64,000 bases of DNA from Arthrobacter sp. ok362 (GTDB lineage Bacteria; Actinomycetota; Actinomycetes; Actinomycetales; Micrococcaceae): contig NZ_FNGC01000016.1 in assembly GCF_900102785.1 (NCBI RefSeq), forward strand, positions 51,596 to 115,595, given 5' to 3'. Within the stretch, counting starts at the first letter, position 1; every line of letters begins with the position of its first letter. Made by a program: the position numbers and the translations under genes. The notes beneath the pieces were generated by a model. It saw nothing but the letters and a program-made list of their open reading frames with translations. It ran no database searches and had not been told where the DNA came from. Shown piece after piece: positions 25,537 to 32,908 of the stretch.

Positions 25537-26453
25537 TCGAATACCACGCTTTCAAGTGTTGCCTGCCCACGCGCCCAATCAGCGGCGGCCATCATTTTCT
25601 TGCCCGCGGGCTGGACCCGCGTCAATTCCACCGGGTGCGAACCCGTCCCGACGAGGACTCGTTTCCCGTCCATGCCCAGCTGTCCGGGCCGAAGCGCGGC
25701 GGACTCCGGCGCCGGCAGCACCGGTTCCAGCTTGATCCGCTGGCCATCGAGCATGGTCCAGGCGCCGGGCTCTGGCGTGACTCCGCGGGCCCGGCGGCCG
25801 ATCGCCAGTGCGGGCTGCTGCCAGTCGAGCCGGCCGTCCTCGAGGCTGAGTTTGGGTGCCAGGCTGACGTCGCCCTGTTGCGGCAGCGCGGCGGCCTTGC
25901 CGTCGTCGATGGCGGACAGAGTTTGGGCCAGCAGGACCGCACCGCTGTGGGAGAGCCGTTCGAGCAAGGCACCGGCGGTATCGCCGGCGTGCACGGTCTC
26001 GGTAAGGGTTCCGAAGACCGGACCGGTGTCCAGCCCCTCCTCGAGACGGAAGGTGACGGCGCCGGTGACGTCGTCGCCGGCGATGACGGCACGCTGCACG
26101 GGGGCGGCGCCGCGCCAGGCCGGAAGCAGGGAGAAGTGCAGGTTCACCCAGCCATGGCGGGGAACAGCGAGGGCAGCACTGGGAATGAGGCCGCCGTAGG
26201 CAACGATCGCCGCGACGTCCGGCGCGGCGGCGGCAATGCGGGCGGTGACCCCGGCGTCGACTTTGGCGGCGTGGATGATCTCGATGGCGAGCTCGGCTGC
26301 CCGGGCCGCCACGGGCGACGGCGTCAGGACCCGCTTGCGTCCCAGCGGGGCGTCCGGGCGGGTGAGGACAGCGACGACGTCGAACCCGGCGTCGATCAGG
26401 GCATCCAGGGACGGCACGGCGACGGCCGGGGTTCCCGCGAAAAGGACCCTCAC
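25533..26453 (-). CDS. fmt: Methionyl-tRNA formyltransferase
   Basis: Formylates initiator Met-tRNA using 10-formyltetrahydrofolate, so that translation can begin with formylmethionine. 306 aa, with the N-terminal Rossmann half starting MRVLFAGTPAVAVPSL, the catalytic stretch WVNLHFSLLPAWRGAAPVQ (Asn, His), VTFRLEEGLDTGPV with the catalytic aspartate, and a C-terminal OB-like tRNA-binding domain from about residue 210. It is sandwiched between def and rsmB with 4-nt overlaps on both sides. def-fmt coupling is widespread. Confidence 0.97.
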   Translation of the reverse strand: MRVLFAGTPAVAVPSLDALIDAGFDVVAVLTRPDAPLGRKRVLTPSPVAARAAELAIEIIHAAKVDAGVTARIAAAAPDVAAIVAYGGLIPSAALAVPRHGWVNLHFSLLPAWRGAAPVQRAVIAGDDVTGAVTFRLEEGLDTGPVFGTLTETVHAGDTAGALLERLSHSGAVLLAQTLSAIDDGKAAALPQQGDVSLAPKLSLEDGRLDWQQPALAIGRRARGVTPEPGAWTMLDGQRIKLEPVLPAPESAALRPGQLGMDGKRVLVGTGSHPVELTRVQPAGKKMMAAADWARGQATLESVVFE

Positions 26454-27022
26454 GGGGTGATTCCGAAGCTGGAGCCGCCAAAGCTCGTCCCGACGCTCTT
26501 CGCGCGCTTGCTTGTGGTCTGTTCCGTAATGGCGTCGTAGTTGGCATTGCGGATGGCGCGCAGGGCGGCCTTGCGGTCATCGCCCTCGAGCCGGTCGGTG
26601 TAGAGGATGCCATCCAGGTGGTCGGTCTCGTGCTGGAAGCAGCGCGCCAGCATGTCCTCACCCTCTACGGTGACGGGGTTGCCATGGAGGTCCACGCCGG
26701 TCACCCGGGTTTGGCGGTATCGGCGGACTGGGAAGCCGAGGCCCGGGATGGACAGGCATCCTTCGACCTGGTCCGGTTGGAAGTCCTCGCTGTTTTCCAG
26801 CACGGGGTTGATGATGTGACCCTCGACGCCGCCGATCCGGTACGTGAAGACGCGCAGGCTGACTCCGACCTGGGGTGCGGCCAGGCCGGCGCCCTCGACA
26901 TCCTCCATGGTTTCGGTCATATCGGCGACGAGCTTTGCCAGTTCAGGCCCGAATTCCGTCACGGGATCGGCGACTGTGCGCAGCACAGGATCCCCGATGA
27001 TGCGGATATTCAAAATGGCCAT
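26450..27022 (-). CDS. def: Peptide deformylase
   Basis: Removes the formyl group from the N-terminal methionine of nascent proteins; an iron or zinc hydrolase acting at the ribosome exit. 190 aa with all three motifs: GAGLAAPQVG, EGCLSIPG (metal Cys89) and HETDHLDG (metal His131 and His135, catalytic Glu132). The Thr in HETDH replaces the more common Tyr or Leu, a variant I recall from other actinobacteria. It is first in the def-fmt-rsmB-rpe unit, with a GTGAGGAC ribosome site about 10 nt before the ATG. The last 18 residues are a polar tail. Confidence 0.97.
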   Translation of the reverse strand: MAILNIRIIGDPVLRTVADPVTEFGPELAKLVADMTETMEDVEGAGLAAPQVGVSLRVFTYRIGGVEGHIINPVLENSEDFQPDQVEGCLSIPGLGFPVRRYRQTRVTGVDLHGNPVTVEGEDMLARCFQHETDHLDGILYTDRLEGDDRKAALRAIRNANYDAITEQTTSKRAKSVGTSFGGSSFGITP

Positions 27023-27146
27023 GTGCAGTCTGTCCTCACGGTGAGCGGTTAGGGATCCAGTCCAGTTTAGTTGCAGCTGCCGGGCTCCTGCTCTGGGATG
27101 CCGGTTCAGTGCTCCGGTTCAGTGCGGCCCGTCCAGTGCTGCGCGT

Positions 27147-27992
27147 TCAGCGCCTCACGGGCGGCGCCAGCGGGAGCAGTGCTGCTCCGGCGGTGGCCGT
27201 GTCGGCTGACATCTCCCACACGCGGCGCAGTGCACAGAATTTCCACCAGTGGTGTTTCAGGACCTCGGGGTTGGCCCGCTGCGGACGGACTTCGGTTTCC
27301 CCCACCGCCACGGCCAAGAGGATGGGGGATTCGCCGTGCTGCCATGCCTCCCACTCCCCCGCCACGGGATCGACCAGGCTTTCTTCTGCCTTCATGCCGG
27401 CGACGAGCTGCATGACCACCTTGTCATCCAGCGGTTTGACGGTACCGTCCCGGCTGGTGCCCTTGGTCTTGTAGTCGATGAGGCAGGTCCTGCCATTGAT
27501 CCTTGCAACAAGGTCCAGGGTGCCGGCGTAGCCAACCGTCTTGTTCCACACCGTAATCTCCGGGGCGATGGGTTCAACCTGGAAGAGCTCCCACCATTCG
27601 TCGAAGCGTGCCGCGAAGGCTTCCTCACCGTTGGCGGCCAAGGCCTCCCGCGTTTCCTTCATCTGGTGCGGCCGGCCGAGCGCACGCAGTGCAACCTGCT
27701 CGCAGTAGTTGTGGACCCGGTCGCCACGCTTGGCGGCATCGTCCCGGTATGACTCCGCCGCCTTGGCTGCCCGGCTGACCGCCTGACGCAGTTTGGCGGG
27801 GCTCCCAAGGATGCCGGGGAGCTCGGGATCCTGGGCCAGGCTGTTCGCACCCATGTATCCGAACCAGCCATCCAGGCCGTGTGGCTGCTGGCCGATCACA
27901 GTGGTGATGGAGGGGACGGAGAACTGTGCCGATGTGGAGCGGGCGTACATGCGACCATAGTCCGTGGCGTGGGCGAGGAGTGGAGCGGTCAT
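27147..27992 (-). CDS. PD-(D/E)XK nuclease superfamily protein, RecB/Cas4-like
   Basis: 281 aa of unknown function. The segment GYAGTLDLVARINGRTCLIDYKTKG near residues 160-185 fits the RecB/Cas4/lambda-exonuclease core (G-x-x-D, hydrophobic strand, I-D-Y-K-T), and VMQLVAGM about 25 residues later fits the QxxxY helix. An upstream Glu in EWWELFQVEP may complete the metal site. There is no helicase domain and no iron-sulfur cysteine set like Cas4. It lies alone between def and a tRNA-Val gene on the same strand. A phage-derived or repair exonuclease is plausible; no partner genes are nearby. Confidence 0.7.
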   Translation of the reverse strand: MTAPLLAHATDYGRMYARSTSAQFSVPSITTVIGQQPHGLDGWFGYMGANSLAQDPELPGILGSPAKLRQAVSRAAKAAESYRDDAAKRGDRVHNYCEQVALRALGRPHQMKETREALAANGEEAFAARFDEWWELFQVEPIAPEITVWNKTVGYAGTLDLVARINGRTCLIDYKTKGTSRDGTVKPLDDKVVMQLVAGMKAEESLVDPVAGEWEAWQHGESPILLAVAVGETEVRPQRANPEVLKHHWWKFCALRRVWEMSADTATAGAALLPLAPPVRR

Positions 27993-28078
27993 ATGAAGAC
28001 TCTTTCACGGGGGTCAGACAACGGTGAAAAGCAAAATGGCCCGCCCCGCTGAGTCAGCGGAACAGACCATTTCGTTAG

Positions 28079-28150
28079 TGGGCGATACTGGGTTCGAACC
28101 AGTGACCTCTTCGGTGTGAACGAAGCGCGCTACCACTGCGCCAATCGCCC
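28079..28150 (-). tRNA. tRNA-Val (CAC)
   Basis: 72-nt cloverleaf on the minus strand. Acceptor GGGCGAT pairs with ATCGCCC; the anticodon arm is CTTCG-TTCACAC-CGAAG, giving anticodon CAC for GUG codons. The T arm ACTGG-TTCGAAC-CCAGT is canonical. CCA is not encoded. The body is nearly identical to the two Val-GAC genes on the other strand. Confidence 0.97.
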
Positions 28151-28338
28151 TAACGACATTGAATGCTAGCCCACCCGGACTGATTTTAGAAATCGGTCCG
28201 GGGAACCCGGCTCAGCCACTGATGTGTGGGCCGGTTTCCCCCGCAACAGTCCCGTGCACTGGTCCCGTCCACTGGCCCACCCACTGGCCCTGCGCAATAT
28301 TCCCGGTTCGGCTTCGAACCGCGGCTTGAGAGGGACGC

Positions 28339-28358
28339 TAATTACACCGCTGTAATTA
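28339..28358. promoter_or_regulatory. Perfect palindrome TAATTACA-CCGC-TGTAATTA
   Basis: Two 8-bp arms with a 4-bp spacer and no mismatch, strikingly AT-rich in a GC-rich genome. It lies 80 bp upstream of the tRNA-array promoter and about 190 bp from the start of the minus-strand tRNA-Val. A dimeric regulator site is likely; I do not recognise the regulator. Confidence 0.5.
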
Positions 28359-28418
28359 ACAAAATCGCCTAGAAATCAAGGAAATATGGCCATGGGAAGG
28401 GGGCCAGTGCACCTCGAT

Positions 28419-28447
28419 TTGTAGATTCCCTGAACCTCCTATAGAGT
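28419..28447 (+). promoter_or_regulatory. Sigma70-type promoter of the tRNA array
   Basis: -35 TTGTAG (28419-28424), a 17-bp spacer, and -10 TAGAGT (28442-28447). Transcription would start near 28454, about 50 nt before the first tRNA-Gly. Confidence 0.6.
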
Positions 28448-28506
28448 TCTTACTCGTTGGAACGCGAGGAAATGCCGAATGCGGCACGGAAACGCACGCC
28501 GACAAT

Positions 28507-28579
<73 letters not shown>

Positions 28580-28626
28580 CGCAGGACACTGTCACAGGCA
28601 AAGGTTCTTCGGAATCCTGTCTACAC

Positions 28627-28697
28627 GGTGGGTTGGCCGAGAGGCGAGGCAGCGGCCTGCAAAGCCGTATACACGGGTTCGAATCCCGTACCCACCT
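28627..28697 (+). tRNA. tRNA-Cys (GCA)
   Basis: 71-nt cloverleaf: acceptor GGTGGGT with ACCCACC, anticodon arm GCGGC-CTGCAAA-GCCGT (anticodon GCA), T arm ACGGG-TTCGAAT-CCCGT. CCA not encoded. Single copy in the array. Confidence 0.96.
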
Positions 28698-28736
28698 CGG
28701 TGAAAACCCTGGTTTCCGGTTCCGGCCGGACGCAAG

Positions 28737-28808
28737 GGGCGATTGGCGCAGCGGTAGCGCGCTTCCCTGACACGGAAGAGGTCACTGGTTCGATCCCAGT
28801 ATCGCCCA
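28737..28808 (+). tRNA. tRNA-Val (GAC), copy 1
   Basis: 72-nt cloverleaf: acceptor GGGCGAT with ATCGCCC, anticodon arm CTTCC-CTGACAC-GGAAG (anticodon GAC). Unlike the Gly and Cys genes, the 3' CCA (28809-28811) is encoded. Confidence 0.97.
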
Positions 28809-28868
28809 CCAAAGCAAGGCAACTTGCTTGATGCAGTACCACCGGCCCGGCCGGCATGGACTAAAAAT

Positions 28869-28941
<73 letters not shown>

Positions 28942-28979
28942 CTCTTCATTAAAACTCCACTCCGGATCCTTCCGGTTGC

Positions 28980-29051
28980 GGGCGATTGGCGCAGCGGTAG
29001 CGCGCTTCCCTGACACGGAAGAGGTCACTGGTTCGATCCCAGTATCGCCCA
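28980..29051 (+). tRNA. tRNA-Val (GAC), copy 2
   Basis: Identical to copy 1, again with an encoded CCA (29052-29054). Last gene of the array, running straight into the terminator. Confidence 0.97.
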
Positions 29052-29055
29052 CCAC

Positions 29056-29086
29056 AAGAGCAGCTCCCCCGGAGCTGCTCTTTTTT
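29056..29086 (+). terminator. Intrinsic terminator of the tRNA array
   Basis: A perfect 12-bp stem AAGAGCAGCTCC / GGAGCTGCTCTT with a 3-nt loop, followed by a run of six T. The strongest terminator in the window. Confidence 0.93.
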
Positions 29087-29228
29087 GTGCATTGGGGTCC
29101 TTCTACCCTGTGCACCTGGCCCTGGCATCTTTTATCCTTTGGGCGCACACCCTTGGCACTCCCGCCACCTCCCGCTAGGGTAGAAAACGCTAGGAGCGAT
29201 CTGGCTCCGCGACCGAAGGGAGGTGCCC

Positions 29229-29498
29229 GTGGGTTTACTTGACGATCTAAGGGGCAAGGCTCAGCAAGTGATTGGTGGCAACGAACAAGCCATCAAGGAC
29301 GGCATCGAAAAGGCCGGCGATTTCGTCGACTCTAAGACCGGCGGAAAGCACGCCGACAAGATCGATGCCGTGCAGCGGGGCGCTTCGGACTTCGTGGACC
29401 AGGCGAACGACCGGCCGGACTCGGCCCCCGTCGCCGATCAGACTCCCGTAGCCGGCGAGCCCCCCGTAACCGGGGAACCCCGCCAGCCAGGCCTCTGA
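29229..29498 (+). CDS. MT0933-like antitoxin-family small protein
   Basis: 89 aa, starting GLLDDLRGKAQQVIGGNEQAIKDG, then AGDFVDSKTGGKHADKIDAVQ: the amphipathic N-terminal half of the actinobacterial MT0933-like antitoxin family. The second half is a disordered Pro/Val/Ala-rich tail with repeated P-V-A/T-G-E-P units. The GTG at 29229 is chosen because AGGGAGG lies 5 nt upstream. No toxin-like gene flanks it: the upstream neighbour is the tRNA array and the downstream one is convergent zapE. Family membership is fairly sure. A true antitoxin function is not supported here; many such proteins are simply small conserved proteins of unknown role. Confidence 0.75.
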   Translation: MGLLDDLRGKAQQVIGGNEQAIKDGIEKAGDFVDSKTGGKHADKIDAVQRGASDFVDQANDRPDSAPVADQTPVAGEPPVTGEPRQPGL

Positions 29499-29594
29499 CC
29501 CAGATACGTCAGCGAGGTGCCGGTCCCGCCGAGAGGTGGCGCCGGCACCTCCGGCATTTAAGGGCGGCTCCGGCGTCGTTGGGGGGGTTGGCGG

Positions 29595-30632
29595 CTAGGA
29601 TGGCTCGTGGTTTTGGCCCTCGCGGGCCAGCGCGGTGAGCCGGGAGACGGCGCGGAAGTACTTCTTCATGTACCCGCCGGTCATCATTTCCTCGGTGAAG
29701 AGCTGGTCGAACGGCACGCCACTGGCAAGGATGGGCACGTCTTTGTCGTACAGCCGGTCCGCCAGCACCACAAAGCGCAGCGCAACAGCCTGCTCGGTAA
29801 TCGTGTGCACGTTCTTCCAGACGACGCCTTCGATCCCCTCCAGCAGCTGGCGGTAACGGCTCGGGTGCACGCCGGCCAGGTGGTTGATCAAGGTGCTGAA
29901 CTCATCGCGCGCCACGGTCTTGCCGTCGAATTCGGCATGCATGTGGTGGGTCAGGTCATCATTGCGCAGCGGCGCGGGCGCGGCCGGCAGGCCACGGTGA
30001 CGGAAGTCCTCGCCGTCGATCCGTACGACGTCGAACTGGTCAGCCAGCACCTGGATTTCGCGGGCGAAGTCGACGGCGGCGAAGCGCCCGTCGCCGAGGG
30101 AGCCCGGCAGCGTGTTCGATGTCGCAGCAAGCTTCACGCCGGCGTCGGCAAGTTCGCGCATGAGCCGGGACATGAGCACGGTGTCCCCCGGGTCGTCGAG
30201 CTCAAATTCATCGATGCATACGAGCTTGTAGTGGCTCAGGGCCTCAACGGTCTTGCGGAACGACAGCGCACCGACGAGGTTGGTGTACTCGACGAACGTG
30301 CCGAACGCCTTCGGCCCCGGGGCGGCGTGCCACAGCGACGCCAGCAGGTGTGTCTTGCCAACACCGAATCCGCCGTCGAGGTAGATCCCGGCCCGGGACG
30401 TTTCCTTCTTGCCGAAGAGCCGCTTGAACAGGCCGTCCCCGTCACGGGCACCCACCCCCGCCGCGAAATGCTCCAGGGCATGGACCGCATGGGACTGGGT
30501 GGGCTGGGAGGGATCGGGCCGGTAGCTGGAAAACGACACCTCACCGAACCGCGGCGACGGATAGAACCCGTTGAGGAGTTCGTCCACGGAAACTGCCGGC
30601 GTACGGGCGGCGAGCTGTTCGATCTGTACCAA
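29595..30632 (-). CDS. zapE: AFG1-like ATPase / cell division protein ZapE
   Basis: 345-aa AAA-type ATPase. Walker A is GGFGVGKTHLL and Walker B is LVCIDEFELDDPGD, followed by the arginine-rich sensor region MRELADAGVKLAATSNTLP. In Escherichia coli ZapE destabilises FtsZ polymers and resembles mitochondrial AFG1; the role in actinobacteria is not settled. The start is uncertain: conserved sequence begins VQIEQLAARTP right after a TTG at 30632, which is taken, and no ATG or GTG lies between it and 30,700. It is divergent from the sulfurtransferase gene across a 226-bp gap that must hold both promoters. Confidence 0.85.
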   Translation of the reverse strand: MVQIEQLAARTPAVSVDELLNGFYPSPRFGEVSFSSYRPDPSQPTQSHAVHALEHFAAGVGARDGDGLFKRLFGKKETSRAGIYLDGGFGVGKTHLLASLWHAAPGPKAFGTFVEYTNLVGALSFRKTVEALSHYKLVCIDEFELDDPGDTVLMSRLMRELADAGVKLAATSNTLPGSLGDGRFAAVDFAREIQVLADQFDVVRIDGEDFRHRGLPAAPAPLRNDDLTHHMHAEFDGKTVARDEFSTLINHLAGVHPSRYRQLLEGIEGVVWKNVHTITEQAVALRFVVLADRLYDKDVPILASGVPFDQLFTEEMMTGGYMKKYFRAVSRLTALAREGQNHEPS

Positions 30633-30858
30633 GGTGGTCCGTTCTGCTGGTCTCTTGTCCCCAGCAAGAATACCGGCAAAGCACGCCCGGCCCGTGTGCG
30701 CGCTTACGGACCCGCGGCCGGCGTGAGGAAGACCACATTTCCCCGTGTGAACCCGGTGGGGCATTCCCGCTGGCCCGTGACTAGTGTTGTAACAGGCCCG
30801 GCGCCGCGCACGCTTTCCGCGCCCGGCCTCCTGACCGTTCCAGTGAAAGGCCATCGCA

Positions 30859-31776
30859 ATGTCCTACCCCGTTGAGCAGAACGAGAAATTCGCCGCCTAC
30901 GCCCACCCGGCCCGCCTGGTGTCCACGGAATGGCTGGCCACGGCCATCGAAGAGGGGGCCCTCGACGGCGGCAACCTGGTGGTGGTGGAATCCGACGAAG
31001 ACGTCCTGCTGTACGAGACCGGCCACATCCCCGGCGCGGTGAAAATTGACTGGCACACGGACCTGAACGACGAAGTCGAGCGCGACTACATCGACGGCGA
31101 AGCCTTCGCCGCGCTGGCCGCGGCCAAGGGAATCTCCCGGGACAGCACCGTGGTGATCTACGGCGATAAGTCCAACTGGTGGGCAGCCTACGCCCTGTGG
31201 GTGTTCACTTTGTTCGGCCACGAGGACGTCCGGCTCCTGGACGGCGGCCGGGACAAGTGGATCGCCGAGGGCCACGCCCTTTCCACACAGACCACCGTTC
31301 CGGCCGCCGGCACCTACCCCGTCGTGGAACGCAACGATGCCCCGATCCGCGCCTTTAAGGACGACGTCCTGGCACACTTCGGCAAGCCGCTGATCGATGT
31401 CCGTTCACCCGAGGAGTACACCGGCCAGCGCACCCACATGCCGGCCTACCCGGAGGAGGGCGCGCTGCGCGGCGGCCACATCCCCACCGCGGCCTCCATC
31501 CCCTGGGCCCGCGCGGCGGCTGGCGACGGCACCTACCGGAACCGCGGCGAACTCGAGGCCCTGTACCTCGGCGAGGCCGGCTTGAAAGAGGGGGACGACG
31601 TCGTGGCCTACTGCCGGATCGGCGAGCGGTCCAGCCACACCTGGTTTGCGCTGAAGTACCTGCTGGGCTTTGAAACAGTACGGAACTACGACGGTTCCTG
31701 GACCGAATGGGGCAACGCCGTGCGCGTCCCGATCGTCAAGGGTGCCGAGCGTGGCGCGGTTCCGGCCGGCCGTTAG
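30859..31776 (+). CDS. sseA: Thiosulfate/3-mercaptopyruvate sulfurtransferase
   Basis: 305-aa protein with two rhodanese domains. The N-terminal one is inactive. The C-terminal one has the catalytic loop CRIGER with the active cysteine at residue 252, in AYCRIGERSSHTWF. It transfers sulfane sulfur from thiosulfate or mercaptopyruvate to a thiophilic acceptor; CRIGERS-type loops fit thiosulfate:cyanide sulfurtransferases of the mycobacterial SseA/CysA group. The next gene, 70 bp away, is a SufE homologue, a pairing also seen in mycobacteria, which suggests sulfur handling for Fe-S clusters or cofactors. Confidence 0.9.
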   Translation: MSYPVEQNEKFAAYAHPARLVSTEWLATAIEEGALDGGNLVVVESDEDVLLYETGHIPGAVKIDWHTDLNDEVERDYIDGEAFAALAAAKGISRDSTVVIYGDKSNWWAAYALWVFTLFGHEDVRLLDGGRDKWIAEGHALSTQTTVPAAGTYPVVERNDAPIRAFKDDVLAHFGKPLIDVRSPEEYTGQRTHMPAYPEEGALRGGHIPTAASIPWARAAAGDGTYRNRGELEALYLGEAGLKEGDDVVAYCRIGERSSHTWFALKYLLGFETVRNYDGSWTEWGNAVRVPIVKGAERGAVPAGR

Positions 31777-31846
31777 TGCCGGGCAGCATGGACCGGAACT
31801 GTCAGCGACAGGGACACAATCGTCGCGCGTGCGTAAGCTGGGAGTG

Positions 31847-32320
31847 ATGAATACTTCAGCCCTCCCCGCCGCGCTGGCGGACATTGTCGACGATTTCCAG
31901 GCCCTGACCGAAGCAGAACGGCTGCAGTTGCTCCTCGAGTTCTCGCAGGGACTTCCGGAACTTCCGGAGCGGCTCCGGGACCACCCGGAGCTGTTGGAGC
32001 AGGTAGTGGAGTGCCAGACGCCGCTCTTCCTGACCGTCGAGACGGAACAGGCCGACGGCGTCGCGCCCGAACGCGTCCGGCTCTACTTCAAGGCACCCAG
32101 GGAAGCCCCGACCACCCGCGGCTTCGCAGGGGTGCTCCATGAAGGACTCGACGGCCTCAGCGCCGCGGAAATCCTGGCCGTCCCGGACGACATGCCCGAG
32201 CTGCTGGGCCTCACCCGGGCCATCACCCCTCTGCGAATGCGCGGGATGACGGCCATGCTGGGCCGGATCAAGCGCAAAGTCGTCGCGTCCGGAACCCGGC
32301 AGTTGCCGGCGCAGTCCTGA
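31847..32320 (+). CDS. sufE: SufE-family Fe-S assembly sulfur acceptor
   Basis: 157 aa. SufE accepts persulfide sulfur from a cysteine desulfurase (SufS) and stimulates it. The conserved cysteine is Cys56 in EQVVECQTPLFL, and the GFAGVLHEGLDGLSAAEILAVP segment matches the family. No sufS or other suf genes are here; the only partner in sight is the upstream sulfurtransferase, so this SufE may accept sulfur from it. A TAAGCT box lies 7 nt before the ATG (31834-31839), so the mRNA may be nearly leaderless; a GTG at 31844 is an alternative start. Confidence 0.9.
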   Translation: MNTSALPAALADIVDDFQALTEAERLQLLLEFSQGLPELPERLRDHPELLEQVVECQTPLFLTVETEQADGVAPERVRLYFKAPREAPTTRGFAGVLHEGLDGLSAAEILAVPDDMPELLGLTRAITPLRMRGMTAMLGRIKRKVVASGTRQLPAQS

Positions 32321-32345
32321 CCTAACGCCCGGACAGCCAGAGGAT

Positions 32346-32843
32346 ATGGCCCGCAAACTTCCGTCGCAGGGAACTCCGGCCACCGCAGCACTCGCGGCCG
32401 CCGGGGTTCCCTTTGTCGCCCACCCCTACACACATGACCCCGCGGTGGCCAGCTATGGCTTGGAAGCGGCGGAAGTGCTCGGCGTCGACCCTGCCCGGGT
32501 CTTCAAGACACTGATGGTCGACGTCGACGGCCGGCTCGCCGTCGGCGTCGTGCCCGTGAGCGGAAGCCTGGACCTCAAGGCGATGGCCGCAGCCTTGGGC
32601 GGCAAGAAGGCAGAGATGGCGGACCCGGCCGCGGCGCAGCGGCGGACCGGATACGTGCTCGGGGGCATCTCACCGCTCGGGCAGCGCCAGCCCTCCCCCA
32701 CGGTGGTGGATGACAGTGCCCTGGAGCTGGAGACCATCCTCGTTTCGGGCGGACGGCGTGGCCTGGACATCGAACTGGATCCGGCCGAGCTCATCCGGCT
32801 CACGGCTGCCCGCACCGCCAGGATCGGGACCCGGCGCGACTGA
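32346..32843 (+). CDS. ybaK: YbaK/EbsC-type Cys-tRNA(Pro) deacylase
   Basis: 165 aa. Trans-editing enzyme hydrolysing Cys-tRNA(Pro), which prolyl-tRNA synthetase makes in error. Family landmarks: an N-terminal AALAAAGVPFVAHPYTHDP, VFKTLMVDVDGRLAVGVVPVSGSLDLKAMAAALGGKKAEM split by the conserved catalytic-region Lys, then TGYVLGGISPLGQR and the C-terminal VSGGRRGLDIELDPAEL. It is 25 bp downstream of sufE and likely in the same transcript. An AGAGGA ribosome site is close to the ATG. Confidence 0.92.
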   Translation: MARKLPSQGTPATAALAAAGVPFVAHPYTHDPAVASYGLEAAEVLGVDPARVFKTLMVDVDGRLAVGVVPVSGSLDLKAMAAALGGKKAEMADPAAAQRRTGYVLGGISPLGQRQPSPTVVDDSALELETILVSGGRRGLDIELDPAELIRLTAARTARIGTRRD

Positions 32844-32872
32844 CCGCCGTCCTTGACGACACGACAGATCAT

Positions 32873-32908
32873 GGCAGTCTTCATGCGAAACACTGCCGTG
32901 AACTGCTA
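32873..32908. terminator. Possible bidirectional hairpin between ybaK and the hydrolase gene
   Basis: GGCAGT (near 32874) and ACTGCC (near 32892) form a short stem with a 13-nt loop in the 62-bp convergent gap. It is weak and lacks a T-run. Confidence 0.25.

Larger units (their letters stand above)
28151..28506. other. Intergenic region between divergent tRNA genes
   Basis: 356 bp with no supportable gene. It holds a perfect AT-rich palindrome (28339-28358), a good promoter for the plus-strand tRNA array (28419-28447) and a stretch of PCACTGG-like repetition (GCACTGG, CCACTGG, CCACTGG) around 28255-28290. Open frames across it and across the tRNA array are accidental. Confidence 0.7.
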
